64,000 nucleotides of DNA from contig NZ_JMPP01000005.1 of the NCBI RefSeq assembly GCF_000735435.1, positions 1 through 64,000 of the forward strand. The letters are read 5' to 3'. Below are positions 36,938 to 47,000 of this stretch, piece after piece. The notes beneath the pieces were generated by a model. That model had not been told where the DNA came from. It searched no databases and saw nothing but the letters and a program-made list of their open reading frames with translations. Each line of letters starts with the position of its first letter. The stretch's first letter is position 1. A program made the translations under genes and the position numbers. The stretch is from Klebsiella planticola ATCC 33531 (GTDB lineage Bacteria; Pseudomonadota; Gammaproteobacteria; Enterobacterales; Enterobacteriaceae).

Positions 36938-39900
36938 ATGAACAAATCCAACTTCGATTTCCTGAAAGGCGTAAACGATTTCACTTACGCCATTGCCTGC
37001 GCGGCGGAAAACAACTACCCCGATGACCCGAATACGACACTGGTAAAAATGCGCATGTTTGGCGAAGCGACGGCCAAACACCTGGGGCTATTACTGGATA
37101 TTCCTCCCTGCGAAAACCAACACGACCTGCTGCGTGAGCTGGGTAAAATTGCCTTCATTGACGACAGCATTCTGTCCGTTTTCCATAAGCTGCGCCGTAT
37201 CGGCAATCAGGCCGTTCACGAATACCACAACGATCTCGATGATGCCCAGATGTGTCTGCGCCTCGGATTCCGTCTTGCCGTTTGGTACTACCGGTTGGTG
37301 ACCAAAGATTACGATTTCCCGGTGCCAACTTTTGTGATGCCTGAGCACGGCGAGGATCGCTACCACGCCGAAGTTCTCACGCTAAAACAGCAGCTTGAGC
37401 AGCAGGCACAGGAAAAAGTACAAAGCCAGGCCGAGCTGGAAGCTCAGCAACAAAGGCTCGTCTCTCTCAACGGCTACATTGCCATCCTTGAGAGCAAACA
37501 GCAGGAAACCGAAGCCCAGACCAAAGCACGTCTGGCCGCACTGGAGGCCCAGCTTGCAGCAAAAGATGCCGAGCTGGCGAAGCAGACTGAACAAGAACGC
37601 AAGGCCTATCACAAAGAGATCACCGACCAGGCGATCAAACGTACGCTCAACTTAAGCGAAGAGGAGAGTCGCTTCCTGATTGACGCCCAGTTGCGTAAAG
37701 CCGGCTGGCAGGCTGACAGCAAAACGCTGCGCTTCGCCAAAGGCGCGCGCCCGGAAGCGGGCGTCAACAAGGCGATTGCGGAATGGCCAACCGGTAAAGA
37801 TGAAATGGGTAATCCCGGCTTTGCCGACTACGTTCTGTTCATCGGCCTCAAACCCATCGCCGTGATTGAAGCCAAGCGCAAAAACACCGATGTTTTCAGC
37901 AAGCTCACCGAGTCGTATCGCTACAGTAAATACTTCGATAACGCCTTCCTGCGCGATACGCTGCTGGAACATTACTCGCCCGATGAGGTACATGAAGCGG
38001 TACCGGAATATGAGGTAAGCTGGCAGGACACCAGCGGTAAACAGCGCTTTAAAATCCCCTTCTGCTACTCCACCAACGGGCGCGAATACCGCGCGGCGAT
38101 GAAGACCAAAAGCGGTATCTGGTATCGCGACGTCCGCCACACCACCAACATGTCGAAAGCGCTGCCGGAATGGCATCGCCCGGAAGAGTTGCTGGCTATG
38201 CTGGGCAGCGATCCGCAGAAACAAAACCAGTGGTTTGCTGAAAACCCCGGAATGAGCGAACTCGGCCTGCGCTATTACCAGGAAGATGCCGTCCGCGCGG
38301 TGGAAAAGGCTATCGTGAACGGTCAGCAAGAAATTCTGCTGGCGATGGCGACCGGTACTGGTAAAACCCGTACCGCCATTGCTTTAATGTTCCGCCTGAT
38401 CCAGTCACAGCGTTTCAAACGCGTGCTGTTCCTGGTCGACCGTCGCTCGCTTGGCGAGCAGGCGCTGGGATCGTTTGAAGACACACGAATTAACGGCGAC
38501 ACCTTTAACAGCATTTTTGATATCAAAGGCTTGACCGATAAATTCCCGGAAGACAGCACCAAAATCCATGTCGCTACCGTTCAGTCACTGGTCAAACGCA
38601 CGCTGCAATCCGATGAACCGATGCCGGTCGGCCGCTACGACTGTATCGTCGTTGATGAAGCGCACCGCGGCTACATTCTCGACAAAGAGCAGACCGAAGG
38701 CGAGCTGCAGTTCCGCAGCCAGCTGGATTATGTTTCCGCCTACCGTCGCATTCTCGACCACTTCGATGCGGTAAAAATTGCCCTGACCGCCACGCCAGCC
38801 CTGCACACGGTCGATATTTTCGGCGAACCGGTTTACCGCTACACCTACCGGACAGCGGTGATTGACGGCTTCCTGATTGACCAGGATCCGCCTATTCAGA
38901 TCGTCACCCGCAACGCGCAGGATGGGGTCTATCTTTCCGAGGGTGAACAGGTGGAACGCCTGAACCCGCAGGGCGAGCTGATCAACGACACGCTGGCTGA
39001 CGATCAGGATTTTGAGGTCGCTGATTTTAACCGTGGCCTGGTGATCCCGGCGTTTAACCGCGCGGTATGCGGCGAACTGACCAAATATCTGGATCCCACC
39101 GGGCAGCAAAAAACGCTGGTGTTCTGCGTCACCAACGCCCATGCCGATATGGTGGTGGACGAGCTGCGTACCGCGTTCAAGAAAAAATACCCGCAGCTTG
39201 AACACGACGCGATCATCAAGATCACCGGCGATGCCGATAAAGACGCGAAGAAAGTGCAAAGCATGATCGTCCGCTTCAACAAAGAGCGGCTGCCCAATAT
39301 CGTGGTCACCGTCGACCTGCTGACCACCGGCGTCGATATTCCGTCTATCTGTAATATCGTGTTCCTGCGCAAAGTCAAAAGCCGCATTCTCTACGAGCAG
39401 ATGAAAGGCCGCGCCACGCGTCTGTGCCCGTCGGTGGGGAAAACCAGCTTTAAGATTTTCGACTGCGTCGATATCTACAGCTCGCTGGAAAGCGTCGATA
39501 CCATGCGCCCGGTGGTTGTGCGTCCGCAGGTGGAACTGCAAACGCTGGTCAACGAAATTACCGATTCAGAAACCTACAAAACCATTGAAGCGGATGGCCG
39601 TAGCTTTGCCGAACACAGCCATGAACAGCTGGTCGCCAAGCTGCAGCGCATTATCGGCCTCGCCACCTTTAACCGCGACCGCAGCGAAGCGGTGGATAAG
39701 CAGGTCCGCCGTCTGGACGAACTGTGCCTGGATGCCGCGGGCGTCAACTTCGGCGGCCTGGCTTCGCGTCTGCGGGAAAAAGGGCCGCACTGGAGCGCTG
39801 AGATTTTCAATAAGCTCCCCGGCTTTATCGCCCGCCTCGAAAGGCTGAAAACCGATATCAACGCCCTGCGAGATGCGCCTATCTTCCTCGATATTGACGA

Positions 39901-40447
39901 TGAGGTGGTGAGCGTCAAATCGCTGTACGGCGATTACGACACGCCGCAGGATTTCCTCGAAGCGTTCGATGCGCTGGTGCAGCACGCCCCTAACGCCCAG
40001 CCCGCGCTGCAGGCGGTGATCAATCGCCCGCGCGACCTTACCCGTAAAGGGCTGGTGGAATTGCAGGAGTGGTTTGACCGTCAGCATTTTGAAGAGTCGT
40101 CTCTGCGTAAGGCGTGGAAAGAGACACGCAACGAGGACATCGCCGCCCGACTGATTGGCCATATCCGCCGTGCGGCGGTGGGCGATGCGCTGAAACCGTT
40201 CGACCAGCGCGTCGACCATGCGCTGGAAAAAATTAAAGGCGAGAACGACTGGAACAGCGAGCAGCTAAGCTGGCTCAACCGTTTAGCGCAGGCGCTAAAA
40301 GAGAAAGTGGTGCTCGACGACGACGTGTTCAAAACCGGTAATTTCCATCGTCGCGGCGGTAAGTCGATGTTACAGCGCACCTTTGATGACAACCTCGACA
40401 AGGTGCTGGATAAGTTCAGCGATTACATCTGGGATGAGCTCGCCTGA
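36938..40447 (+). CDS. hsdR: Type I restriction enzyme R subunit (EcoKI family)
   Basis: HsdR is the ATP-driven translocase and nuclease of a type IA restriction system. The 1169 residues match EcoKI HsdR in length. An N-terminal helical domain is followed by a coiled segment rich in Gln/Glu (about 145-235), and the PD-(D/E)xK nuclease (GFADYVLF...AVIEAKRKN). Helicase motifs are Walker A ATGTGKTRT, DEAH in VVDEAHRGY and TATPA. Motif VI-like QMKGRATRLCP and a C-terminal domain binding HsdM follow. GGAA precedes the start. Confidence 0.97.
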   Translation: MNKSNFDFLKGVNDFTYAIACAAENNYPDDPNTTLVKMRMFGEATAKHLGLLLDIPPCENQHDLLRELGKIAFIDDSILSVFHKLRRIGNQAVHEYHNDLDDAQMCLRLGFRLAVWYYRLVTKDYDFPVPTFVMPEHGEDRYHAEVLTLKQQLEQQAQEKVQSQAELEAQQQRLVSLNGYIAILESKQQETEAQTKARLAALEAQLAAKDAELAKQTEQERKAYHKEITDQAIKRTLNLSEEESRFLIDAQLRKAGWQADSKTLRFAKGARPEAGVNKAIAEWPTGKDEMGNPGFADYVLFIGLKPIAVIEAKRKNTDVFSKLTESYRYSKYFDNAFLRDTLLEHYSPDEVHEAVPEYEVSWQDTSGKQRFKIPFCYSTNGREYRAAMKTKSGIWYRDVRHTTNMSKALPEWHRPEELLAMLGSDPQKQNQWFAENPGMSELGLRYYQEDAVRAVEKAIVNGQQEILLAMATGTGKTRTAIALMFRLIQSQRFKRVLFLVDRRSLGEQALGSFEDTRINGDTFNSIFDIKGLTDKFPEDSTKIHVATVQSLVKRTLQSDEPMPVGRYDCIVVDEAHRGYILDKEQTEGELQFRSQLDYVSAYRRILDHFDAVKIALTATPALHTVDIFGEPVYRYTYRTAVIDGFLIDQDPPIQIVTRNAQDGVYLSEGEQVERLNPQGELINDTLADDQDFEVADFNRGLVIPAFNRAVCGELTKYLDPTGQQKTLVFCVTNAHADMVVDELRTAFKKKYPQLEHDAIIKITGDADKDAKKVQSMIVRFNKERLPNIVVTVDLLTTGVDIPSICNIVFLRKVKSRILYEQMKGRATRLCPSVGKTSFKIFDCVDIYSSLESVDTMRPVVVRPQVELQTLVNEITDSETYKTIEADGRSFAEHSHEQLVAKLQRIIGLATFNRDRSEAVDKQVRRLDELCLDAAGVNFGGLASRLREKGPHWSAEIFNKLPGFIARLERLKTDINALRDAPIFLDIDDEVVSVKSLYGDYDTPQDFLEAFDALVQHAPNAQPALQAVINRPRDLTRKGLVELQEWFDRQHFEESSLRKAWKETRNEDIAARLIGHIRRAAVGDALKPFDQRVDHALEKIKGENDWNSEQLSWLNRLAQALKEKVVLDDDVFKTGNFHRRGGKSMLQRTFDDNLDKVLDKFSDYIWDELA

Positions 40448-40478
40448 CGCGTTATCATCCCCGGCAATTTCTTCTTCT

Positions 40479-40504
40479 GCGGCCCCGATAAGGGCCGCTG
40501 TTTT
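40479..40504 (+). terminator. Terminator-like hairpin between hsdR and hsdM
   Basis: GCGGCCC/GGGCCGC with a 6-base loop is followed by TGTTTT, only 14 bases before the hsdM start. Confidence 0.7.
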
Positions 40505-40518
40505 ACATGGGATCTTCA

Positions 40519-42108
40519 ATGAACAATAACGATCTGGTCGCCAAGTTATGGAAATTGTGCGACAACCTGCGCGACGGCGGCGTCTCCTATCAAAACTACG
40601 TCAATGAACTCGCCTCGCTGCTGTTTTTAAAAATGTGCAAAGAGACCGGCCAGGAAGCGGACTACCTGCCGGAAGGCTATCGCTGGGATGATCTGAAGTC
40701 GCGTATTGGTCAGGATCAGATGCAGTTCTATCGTAACCTGCTAGTCCAGTTAGGCGCTGATGAGAAAAAGCTGGTGCAGGCGGTGTTCCATAATGTCAGC
40801 ACCACCATTGAGCAACCCAAACAGCTCACTGAACTGGTCAGCTATATGGACGCGCTGGACTGGTACAACGGCAACCACGGGAAGTCCCGCGATGACTTCG
40901 GCGATATGTACGAAGGGCTGCTGCAGAAGAACGCCAATGAAACCAAATCCGGCGCGGGCCAGTACTTCACCCCGCGTCCGCTGATCAAAACCATTATCCA
41001 TCTGCTGAAGCCGCAGCCGCGCGAAGTGGTGCAAGACCCAGCTGCAGGTACGGCGGGCTTTTTGATTGAAGCCGACCGTTACGTGAAATCACAGACTAAC
41101 GATCTGGATGACCTTGATGGCGACACCCAGGATTTCCAGATCCACCGCGCGTTTATCGGCCTCGAACTGGTGGCCGGCACTCGTCGTCTGGCGCTGATGA
41201 ACTGTCTGCTGCACGATATTGAAGGCAACCTCGACCACGGCGGCGCCATCCGTCTGGGCAACACGCTGGGCAGCGCCGGTGAGAGTTTGCCGCAGGCCGA
41301 TATCGTCGCCACCAACCCGCCGTTTGGCAGCGCCGCGGGCACCAACATTACCCGCACCTTCGTGCACCCGACCAGCAACAAACAGCTGTGCTTTATGCAG
41401 CATATTATTGAAACCCTGCGCCCCGGCGGCCGCGCGGCGGTAGTCGTGCCGGATAACGTGCTGTTTGAAGGCGGCAAGGGCACCGATATTCGTCGCGACC
41501 TGATGGATAAATGCCGCCTGCACACCATCCTGCGTCTGCCGACCGGCATCTTTTACGCCCAGGGCGTCAAAACCAACGTGCTGTTCTTTACTAAAGGCAC
41601 GGTCGCCAATCCGAATCAGGATAAAAACTGCACCGACGACGTGTGGGTGTATGACCTGCGTACCAATATGCCGAGCTTCGGCAAGCGCACGCCGTTTACC
41701 GAGCAGCATCTGCAGCCGTTTGAAACCGTCTACGGTGAAGATCCGCACGGCTTAAGCCCGCGTACCGAAGGCGAGTGGAGCTTTAACGCCGAAGAGAGCG
41801 AAGTCGCCGACAGCGAAGAGAACAAGAACACCGACCAGCACCAGGCCACCAGCCGCTGGCGTAAGTTCACCCGCGAGTGGATCCGCAGCGCAAAATCCGA
41901 TTCGCTGGATATCTCCTGGCTGAAGGATAAGGACAGCATTGACGCCGACAGCCTGCCGGAACCGGATGTGCTGGCGGCAGAGGCGATGGGTGAGCTGGTG
42001 CAGGCGCTGGGCGAGCTGGATGCGCTGATGCGCGAGCTGGGCGCGGGCGATGAAGCGGATGCGCAGCGTCAGTTGCTGGAAGAAGCGTTTGGTAAGGTGA
42101 AGGCATGA
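40519..42108 (+). CDS. hsdM: Type I modification methyltransferase M subunit (EcoKI family)
   Basis: HsdM methylates adenine in the target site. The 529-residue protein is nearly the same as the E. coli K-12 protein over long stretches: MNNNDLVAKLWKLCDNLRDG start, SAM motif I DPAAGTAGF, and catalytic motif IV NPPFG. It starts four codons inside the open frame, at the family ATG. hsdS overlaps its stop by four bases (ATGA), giving translational coupling. Confidence 0.97.
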   Translation: MNNNDLVAKLWKLCDNLRDGGVSYQNYVNELASLLFLKMCKETGQEADYLPEGYRWDDLKSRIGQDQMQFYRNLLVQLGADEKKLVQAVFHNVSTTIEQPKQLTELVSYMDALDWYNGNHGKSRDDFGDMYEGLLQKNANETKSGAGQYFTPRPLIKTIIHLLKPQPREVVQDPAAGTAGFLIEADRYVKSQTNDLDDLDGDTQDFQIHRAFIGLELVAGTRRLALMNCLLHDIEGNLDHGGAIRLGNTLGSAGESLPQADIVATNPPFGSAAGTNITRTFVHPTSNKQLCFMQHIIETLRPGGRAAVVVPDNVLFEGGKGTDIRRDLMDKCRLHTILRLPTGIFYAQGVKTNVLFFTKGTVANPNQDKNCTDDVWVYDLRTNMPSFGKRTPFTEQHLQPFETVYGEDPHGLSPRTEGEWSFNAEESEVADSEENKNTDQHQATSRWRKFTREWIRSAKSDSLDISWLKDKDSIDADSLPEPDVLAAEAMGELVQALGELDALMRELGAGDEADAQRQLLEEAFGKVKA

Positions 42109-43478
42109 GTGGGGGGAAATTGCCGGAGGGGTGGGTAAACACAACCATTGGAGACATCTCGGTTAAATGTTCACAACGAGTGCCTGATGAAAACGAGCAA
42201 TTCATCTATGTTGATATCGGTAGCATAAATCGTGAACTCAAGGTAATTGAAAACCCTCAATATCTTATTGGCAAAGATGCCCCAAGTCGGGCAAGGAAAG
42301 AGATTAAAGCACATGACATCATTGTTTCGCTAACAAGACCGAATTTAAATGCTGTCGCTTTAGTGAGCGAAAAATATGATGAACAAATTGCCTCAACCGG
42401 CTTCGAGGTCATTCGGCCTACTCTGGTAGAAAGTCGCTATATTTTTGCGCTGGTTCGCTCACGTCATTTTATTGACTCAATTTCAGGATTAGTTCAGGGA
42501 GCATTGTACCCAGCGGCGAAGTCTAGTGATGTTCAATCCTATGAGTTTCCTCTGCCACCGCCCGCCGAACAAAAAATCATCACCGAAAAACTCGATACGC
42601 TACTGGCGCAGGTAGACAGCACCAAAGCACGTCTTGAGCAAATCCCGCAAATCCTAAAACATTTTCGTCAGGCTACACTTACGATGGCGATTAAAGGGGA
42701 TTTAACGAAAAACTGGCGGGTTGAGAATAATATTATTAATGCTTGGACAAACCAAAAAGCAAGTGATCTTTGTATTAAAGTACAAAGTGGTTCAACACCA
42801 ACAGGTAATCCATTTGAACAAAATGGAAAAATCCCTTTTCTAAAAGTATATAATATTGTTAATCAAAAAATAGATTTTGATTATAAGCCTCAATTTATAA
42901 CAGATGAAGTTCACCGTTCGAAATCCAAGCGTTCCATTGCTTTCCCTGATGATATTTTGATGAATATTGTTGGCCCTCCTTTAGGAAAAATAGCCATACT
43001 TACAGATCAGTACCCTGAATGGAATTTGAACCAAGCCATAACTCTCTTCAGAGTTGACAAAGAAAAGTTGTCATCTAAATTTCTTTACTATGTATTATGC
43101 GAAGGAAAATTAGTCAGAGATGTTATGCATGATACAAAAGGTATAGTTGGTCAAATAAACATATCGTTAACCCAGTGCAGAGAAGCAATAATACCTTGTC
43201 CATCACGTCTCGAACAACACGAAATCGTCCGCCGCGTCGAACAACTCTTCGCCTACGCCGACACCATTGAAAAACAGGTCAACAACGCCTTAACCCGCGT
43301 CAACAGCCTCACCCAGTCGATTCTGGCGAAGGCCTTCCGCGGCGAGCTTACCGCCCAGTGGCGTGCTGAAAACCCGGATCTGATCAGCGGTGAAAACAGC
43401 GCTGCCGCCCTGCTGGAAAAAATTAAGGCTGAACGCGCCGCCAGCGGCGGTAAAAAAGCCTCGCGTAAAAAAGCATAA
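42105..43478 (+). CDS. hsdS: Type I specificity subunit S
   Basis: HsdS sets the bipartite recognition sequence. Two target-recognition domains (about residues 8-150 and 212-365) are separated by the central conserved helix (KLDTLLAQVDSTKARLEQIPQILKHFRQ) and followed by the distal repeat (RVEQLFAYADTIEKQVNNALTRV). Both recognition domains are AT-rich compared with the conserved parts, as expected from swapping. The spacer helices fit the EcoKI (type IA) family. The target sequence cannot be predicted by eye. Confidence 0.95.
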   Translation: MSGGKLPEGWVNTTIGDISVKCSQRVPDENEQFIYVDIGSINRELKVIENPQYLIGKDAPSRARKEIKAHDIIVSLTRPNLNAVALVSEKYDEQIASTGFEVIRPTLVESRYIFALVRSRHFIDSISGLVQGALYPAAKSSDVQSYEFPLPPPAEQKIITEKLDTLLAQVDSTKARLEQIPQILKHFRQATLTMAIKGDLTKNWRVENNIINAWTNQKASDLCIKVQSGSTPTGNPFEQNGKIPFLKVYNIVNQKIDFDYKPQFITDEVHRSKSKRSIAFPDDILMNIVGPPLGKIAILTDQYPEWNLNQAITLFRVDKEKLSSKFLYYVLCEGKLVRDVMHDTKGIVGQINISLTQCREAIIPCPSRLEQHEIVRRVEQLFAYADTIEKQVNNALTRVNSLTQSILAKAFRGELTAQWRAENPDLISGENSAAALLEKIKAERAASGGKKASRKKA

Positions 43479-43629
43479 TCCTTATAACAGCGCACCGAAA
43501 GCGTGCGCTTTTATATATTCACGCCCATTTATAACCTGCAAAAATATATCTTATTTATTCCGAATCGCGCTTATTACGTTCAGTTTTTAGCTGGACTTTT
43601 CTTTTATTTACTGATGATATACACAGGTA

Positions 43630-43710
43630 TTTAGCGCGATATGGCCGTGCAGGAACACGGCCATATCGCTCATCACAATCACTATTTTCAAGGAATAGCC
43701 ATCATGACTA
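43630..43710 (-). ncRNA. symR: Probable SymR-type antisense RNA, copy 2 (approximate ends)
   Basis: The leader holds a perfect 14-bp hairpin at 43636-43669 (GCGATATGGCCGTG and complement) and the CTCATCACAATCACTATTT block shared with copy 1. In E. coli the antisense SymR covers this region. The different stem sequences suggest the two RNAs could discriminate between the two symE copies. Ends are inferred. Confidence 0.45.
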
Positions 43711-44042
43711 CCGTCCATTCTATTTCAGATCCGTGCGATCCAGAAGTCTCCCCAACAAATAACCGTCATCTTACCGTGAGTTATGCGAGTCGTTATCCGG
43801 ATTACACCCGCATTCCCGCGCTCACCATGAAGGGCCAGTGGCTGGAAGCCGCCGGTTTTACCACCGGCACCGAAGTGGATGTGAAGGTCATGAACGGCTG
43901 TATTGTGCTAACGGCAAAGCCGCCGCAGCCGGAAGACTCTACGCTGCTTCAGTCTTTTCATCGGGTAGGTAAGCTGTCCGCCCGTAAGCAGCGGCAGGTG
44001 CAGGACTTTATCGACGTGATTTCAGGTAAACGTTCCGCCTGA
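43704..44042 (+). CDS. symE: SymE-type toxin, copy 2
   Basis: The 112-residue protein is closer to E. coli K-12 SymE than copy 1: [35 protein letters not shown] and [21 protein letters not shown]. Its position just after hsdS is the same as in the K-12 immigration control region. The ATG at 43704 fits the family. A strong terminator follows. Confidence 0.92.
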   Translation: MTTVHSISDPCDPEVSPTNNRHLTVSYASRYPDYTRIPALTMKGQWLEAAGFTTGTEVDVKVMNGCIVLTAKPPQPEDSTLLQSFHRVGKLSARKQRQVQDFIDVISGKRSA

Positions 44043-44046
44043 CGCT

Positions 44047-44077
44047 AACCGCTCCCGACCGTGAGTCGGGAGCGGTT
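44047..44077. terminator. Bidirectional terminator between symE copy 2 and druE
   Basis: A 13-bp perfect stem (AACCGCTCCCGAC and complement) with loop CGTGA lies five bases from both convergent stop codons. Confidence 0.85.
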
Positions 44078-44082
44078 CCTGA

Positions 44083-47000
44083 TCAAGGAGCAATAACCTG
44101 CACCAGCACATCGGTTGCCCAGCTCTCCTCGCTGTTCACTACCAGGCCTTCTGCGCAGGCTTGCGCCATATTCCCAAGCTGGAAAGAGACGTCATCATTA
44201 AAGTTAAAATCACGCCAGGCTCGCGCAAAGTTAATACGCCAGTATCCCATCCCCTGATCAAAGCGGATTTTCAGCGCCTGGCCATTATCAAAACTTACCA
44301 TCAGCTTACGGTGGTGCGGAATGTCGCGGCCAGAGTTGAACGCCTGAATCTCCACGGCTCGTCCCATGGATGCCGCAAACCACTGGTCGGCAAAATCCTG
44401 GAAGTCCGCTTCACTCATCCAGTCATGGAACGGTTTGTTCCCCGGTCGCTCTTTACTCCTGAACAGCGTATCAATCGTCACTTCCGCCTCTTGTGTCAGC
44501 ATCGGTTTCAACGTCTTCAATAACCCGCCTAACAACGCCAGCGCTACGGGGTTTTGCAGATAGCGATCGCTGTAGTGGACACGCGTCACCCGGCATTCCG
44601 TCAGCAGGCGCTGAATATCATCCTGAGACTCGGTCAGCAGGTTCCAGAAGCGCTGGCCAAACTGAGAAACCGGGCCGTTAAGCTGCTTATGGATTTCAAT
44701 ATCGTTAACCAGGCCTTTGCTGCCCGCATCCTCGGATGGCAACTCTGTTTTATAAAGCGCTATCGGCGCCTGCAAATGGCTGCGAATAACCATCTGGCTA
44801 TTCAGATGCCAGTTCGGCCCGGGGATGGTTGCTTCATGGCTGCGAGAAATTAACGTCATCAGGCGATCGTCAAACGTCACCTGCGCAACGAGCGGCGTAT
44901 CCTTATCCAGCTCAGACTGGCACAGCTGCACGCCTATCGCCGTAAACTGCGCGAGTTCCAGAAGGATCTCCGGATCGTCAATGTTTCGCGGGATAACCAG
45001 CACCACCTCAACATCATCTTTTAGCCGGTAGTTCTGGATCGCGGTGCGGAACTGACGGGCATACAGATCCCACTCATTCAACGGCCCACTCATCCACAGC
45101 GTGAGCTTTCGACCACCATCGTTGATGGCCCGCCGCAGAGCATCTTCAATGCTCCCAGGGCAATATTGCGCATCAGCCAGTGAGAATTTCTCCTCATCCG
45201 GCAAACCAATATAGTGGCTGAAATCCGCCCCCAGCCAGGCCAGCGCCGCTTTACGATCCAGCAGATCGTGATCGTGGCGGGTCTGTGAGTCGAGCAGGCA
45301 CTCGCTACAGGCGGTATCACAGTGGTGGCAGCCCAGCTGCTTCACCATTCCCTTCAGCACGGCCTCAATATGCAATGGCGCGCTGGAAGCAAAGCCCGCA
45401 CCGCCGCTGATAATATCGTACAGCTGTACCGCCAGAACGGATTGCTCGTTCTCCAGCCTGACCGGGCGCACCGCGTAGCCCAGCTCCGCTGCGGAAACAC
45501 CCAGCACGCTAGCCAGCGAGCGCCGCAGCGCCACGGCCAGCGTCATTGCAACAATGCGACCTTCTTCCGTGTTATCAGCTATATACTCTCCGTCCTGCGG
45601 GCGGCGTACAATCAGCTCTAAGACATCCGTCCGCGCCAGCGCCCCCAGCGTGACATTTTTATTCAGCGCCGTTGAACCCGGGCAGATAATCCGCTGATTC
45701 TGGCTATCCCGGTCGGCCTTTCCAGGACGAGGCGGATAGTGTGCTTCCATGGATTTCGGCGCATCCGTGAGGTTGAGCATCGACTCCGCACGACCGCAGC
45801 TCAGGCACAGCGCATAGCCGTGACCGCCTTCCCCCATACTTTGCTGGAACACATTACCGTCCGCCCCGGAAGCCATAAAGCCCATCAACGGGTTCGGCAG
45901 CGGTACACGCTCGGCCTTAACAAATACCCAGGCCGGCACAACCGGAATGAATTTCATGGTCTCAATATTATTGGTCACCGGATCGTGCGCATCCGTCACA
46001 AAACCCGCAGGTTGTAAAACCTGACGTCGGTTTTCCGGCGTGATGCGCTCACCACACGCGTCATTGGTACAGAACAAGTCTCCCGAACCGCCAATACCTT
46101 CCTCATAGCCTAACGTACCGCATTTGTGACAACGCCAGGCGCTATCCAGACGCTGAGCTTCATTGGTATCAGCATTAAGATTATGCCAGTGCAGAGACAC
46201 CCCAGCGGAGCGGAAGACCCGGCCATCAAGGATAATCTCCGCGCCCGGCGCATACTCACGGATCGCCACGGAAAGGTTGCGTGAAGGCAAGCCTTTATAA
46301 CGCGAGACGTTATCTTCACGATCGCTCTTATCACGGACTTTGTACGTTTTCTCGCGGATATAATCTTCCATAGTGAAGTTATCAAAAGTGACAACATCCG
46401 TTGGGAAGCCATATCCAGGCAGGAAGGTTCTGGCCGCCAAATCGCGCAGCAGATACTCGCCGCAGTGCCGTTTTTTCTCCAGCTCCAGACGTTTGCGATA
46501 CGGCGTATTGGGCTGCGATTCACTTTCCTGCTTAACAAGATCGCGATAAATTCCCAGCCAGCGTTTCTGCAGCGCCGTAATCGCGTCGCACGTTTTATCC
46601 CGCAGCTTTTCTGCCGCAACGCCATGAAGCACGGTGCCTTTAACCAAACGAACCAAAGCCGCGTCAATACTCAGCGTCGGACGCTCCAGCCAGGCTTTGA
46701 AACGGTTACACACCGACTGTTCAAGCTCTTCACCAAAGAACCACTGACTATTAAGGCTGGTGCGTTCTTTTTCGGTTTCACCGATGACATGGCACAAATA
46801 ATCTGACAGCAGCAGAGAATTGACATGGCGCTGTACCAGACGCTCAGAATTCATTGCCACCATCGGCGCAGGGATCACCGTTTCAAAAGGCCAGAGAGGG
46901 TTAGCAAAAACCTGCCGATCGTGCGGGTTGCCTTTGCACAACGTGTAAGAAATAGCGCGGGACTCTTTGCTTCGCCCGGCACGCCCGGCACGCTGTAAAT

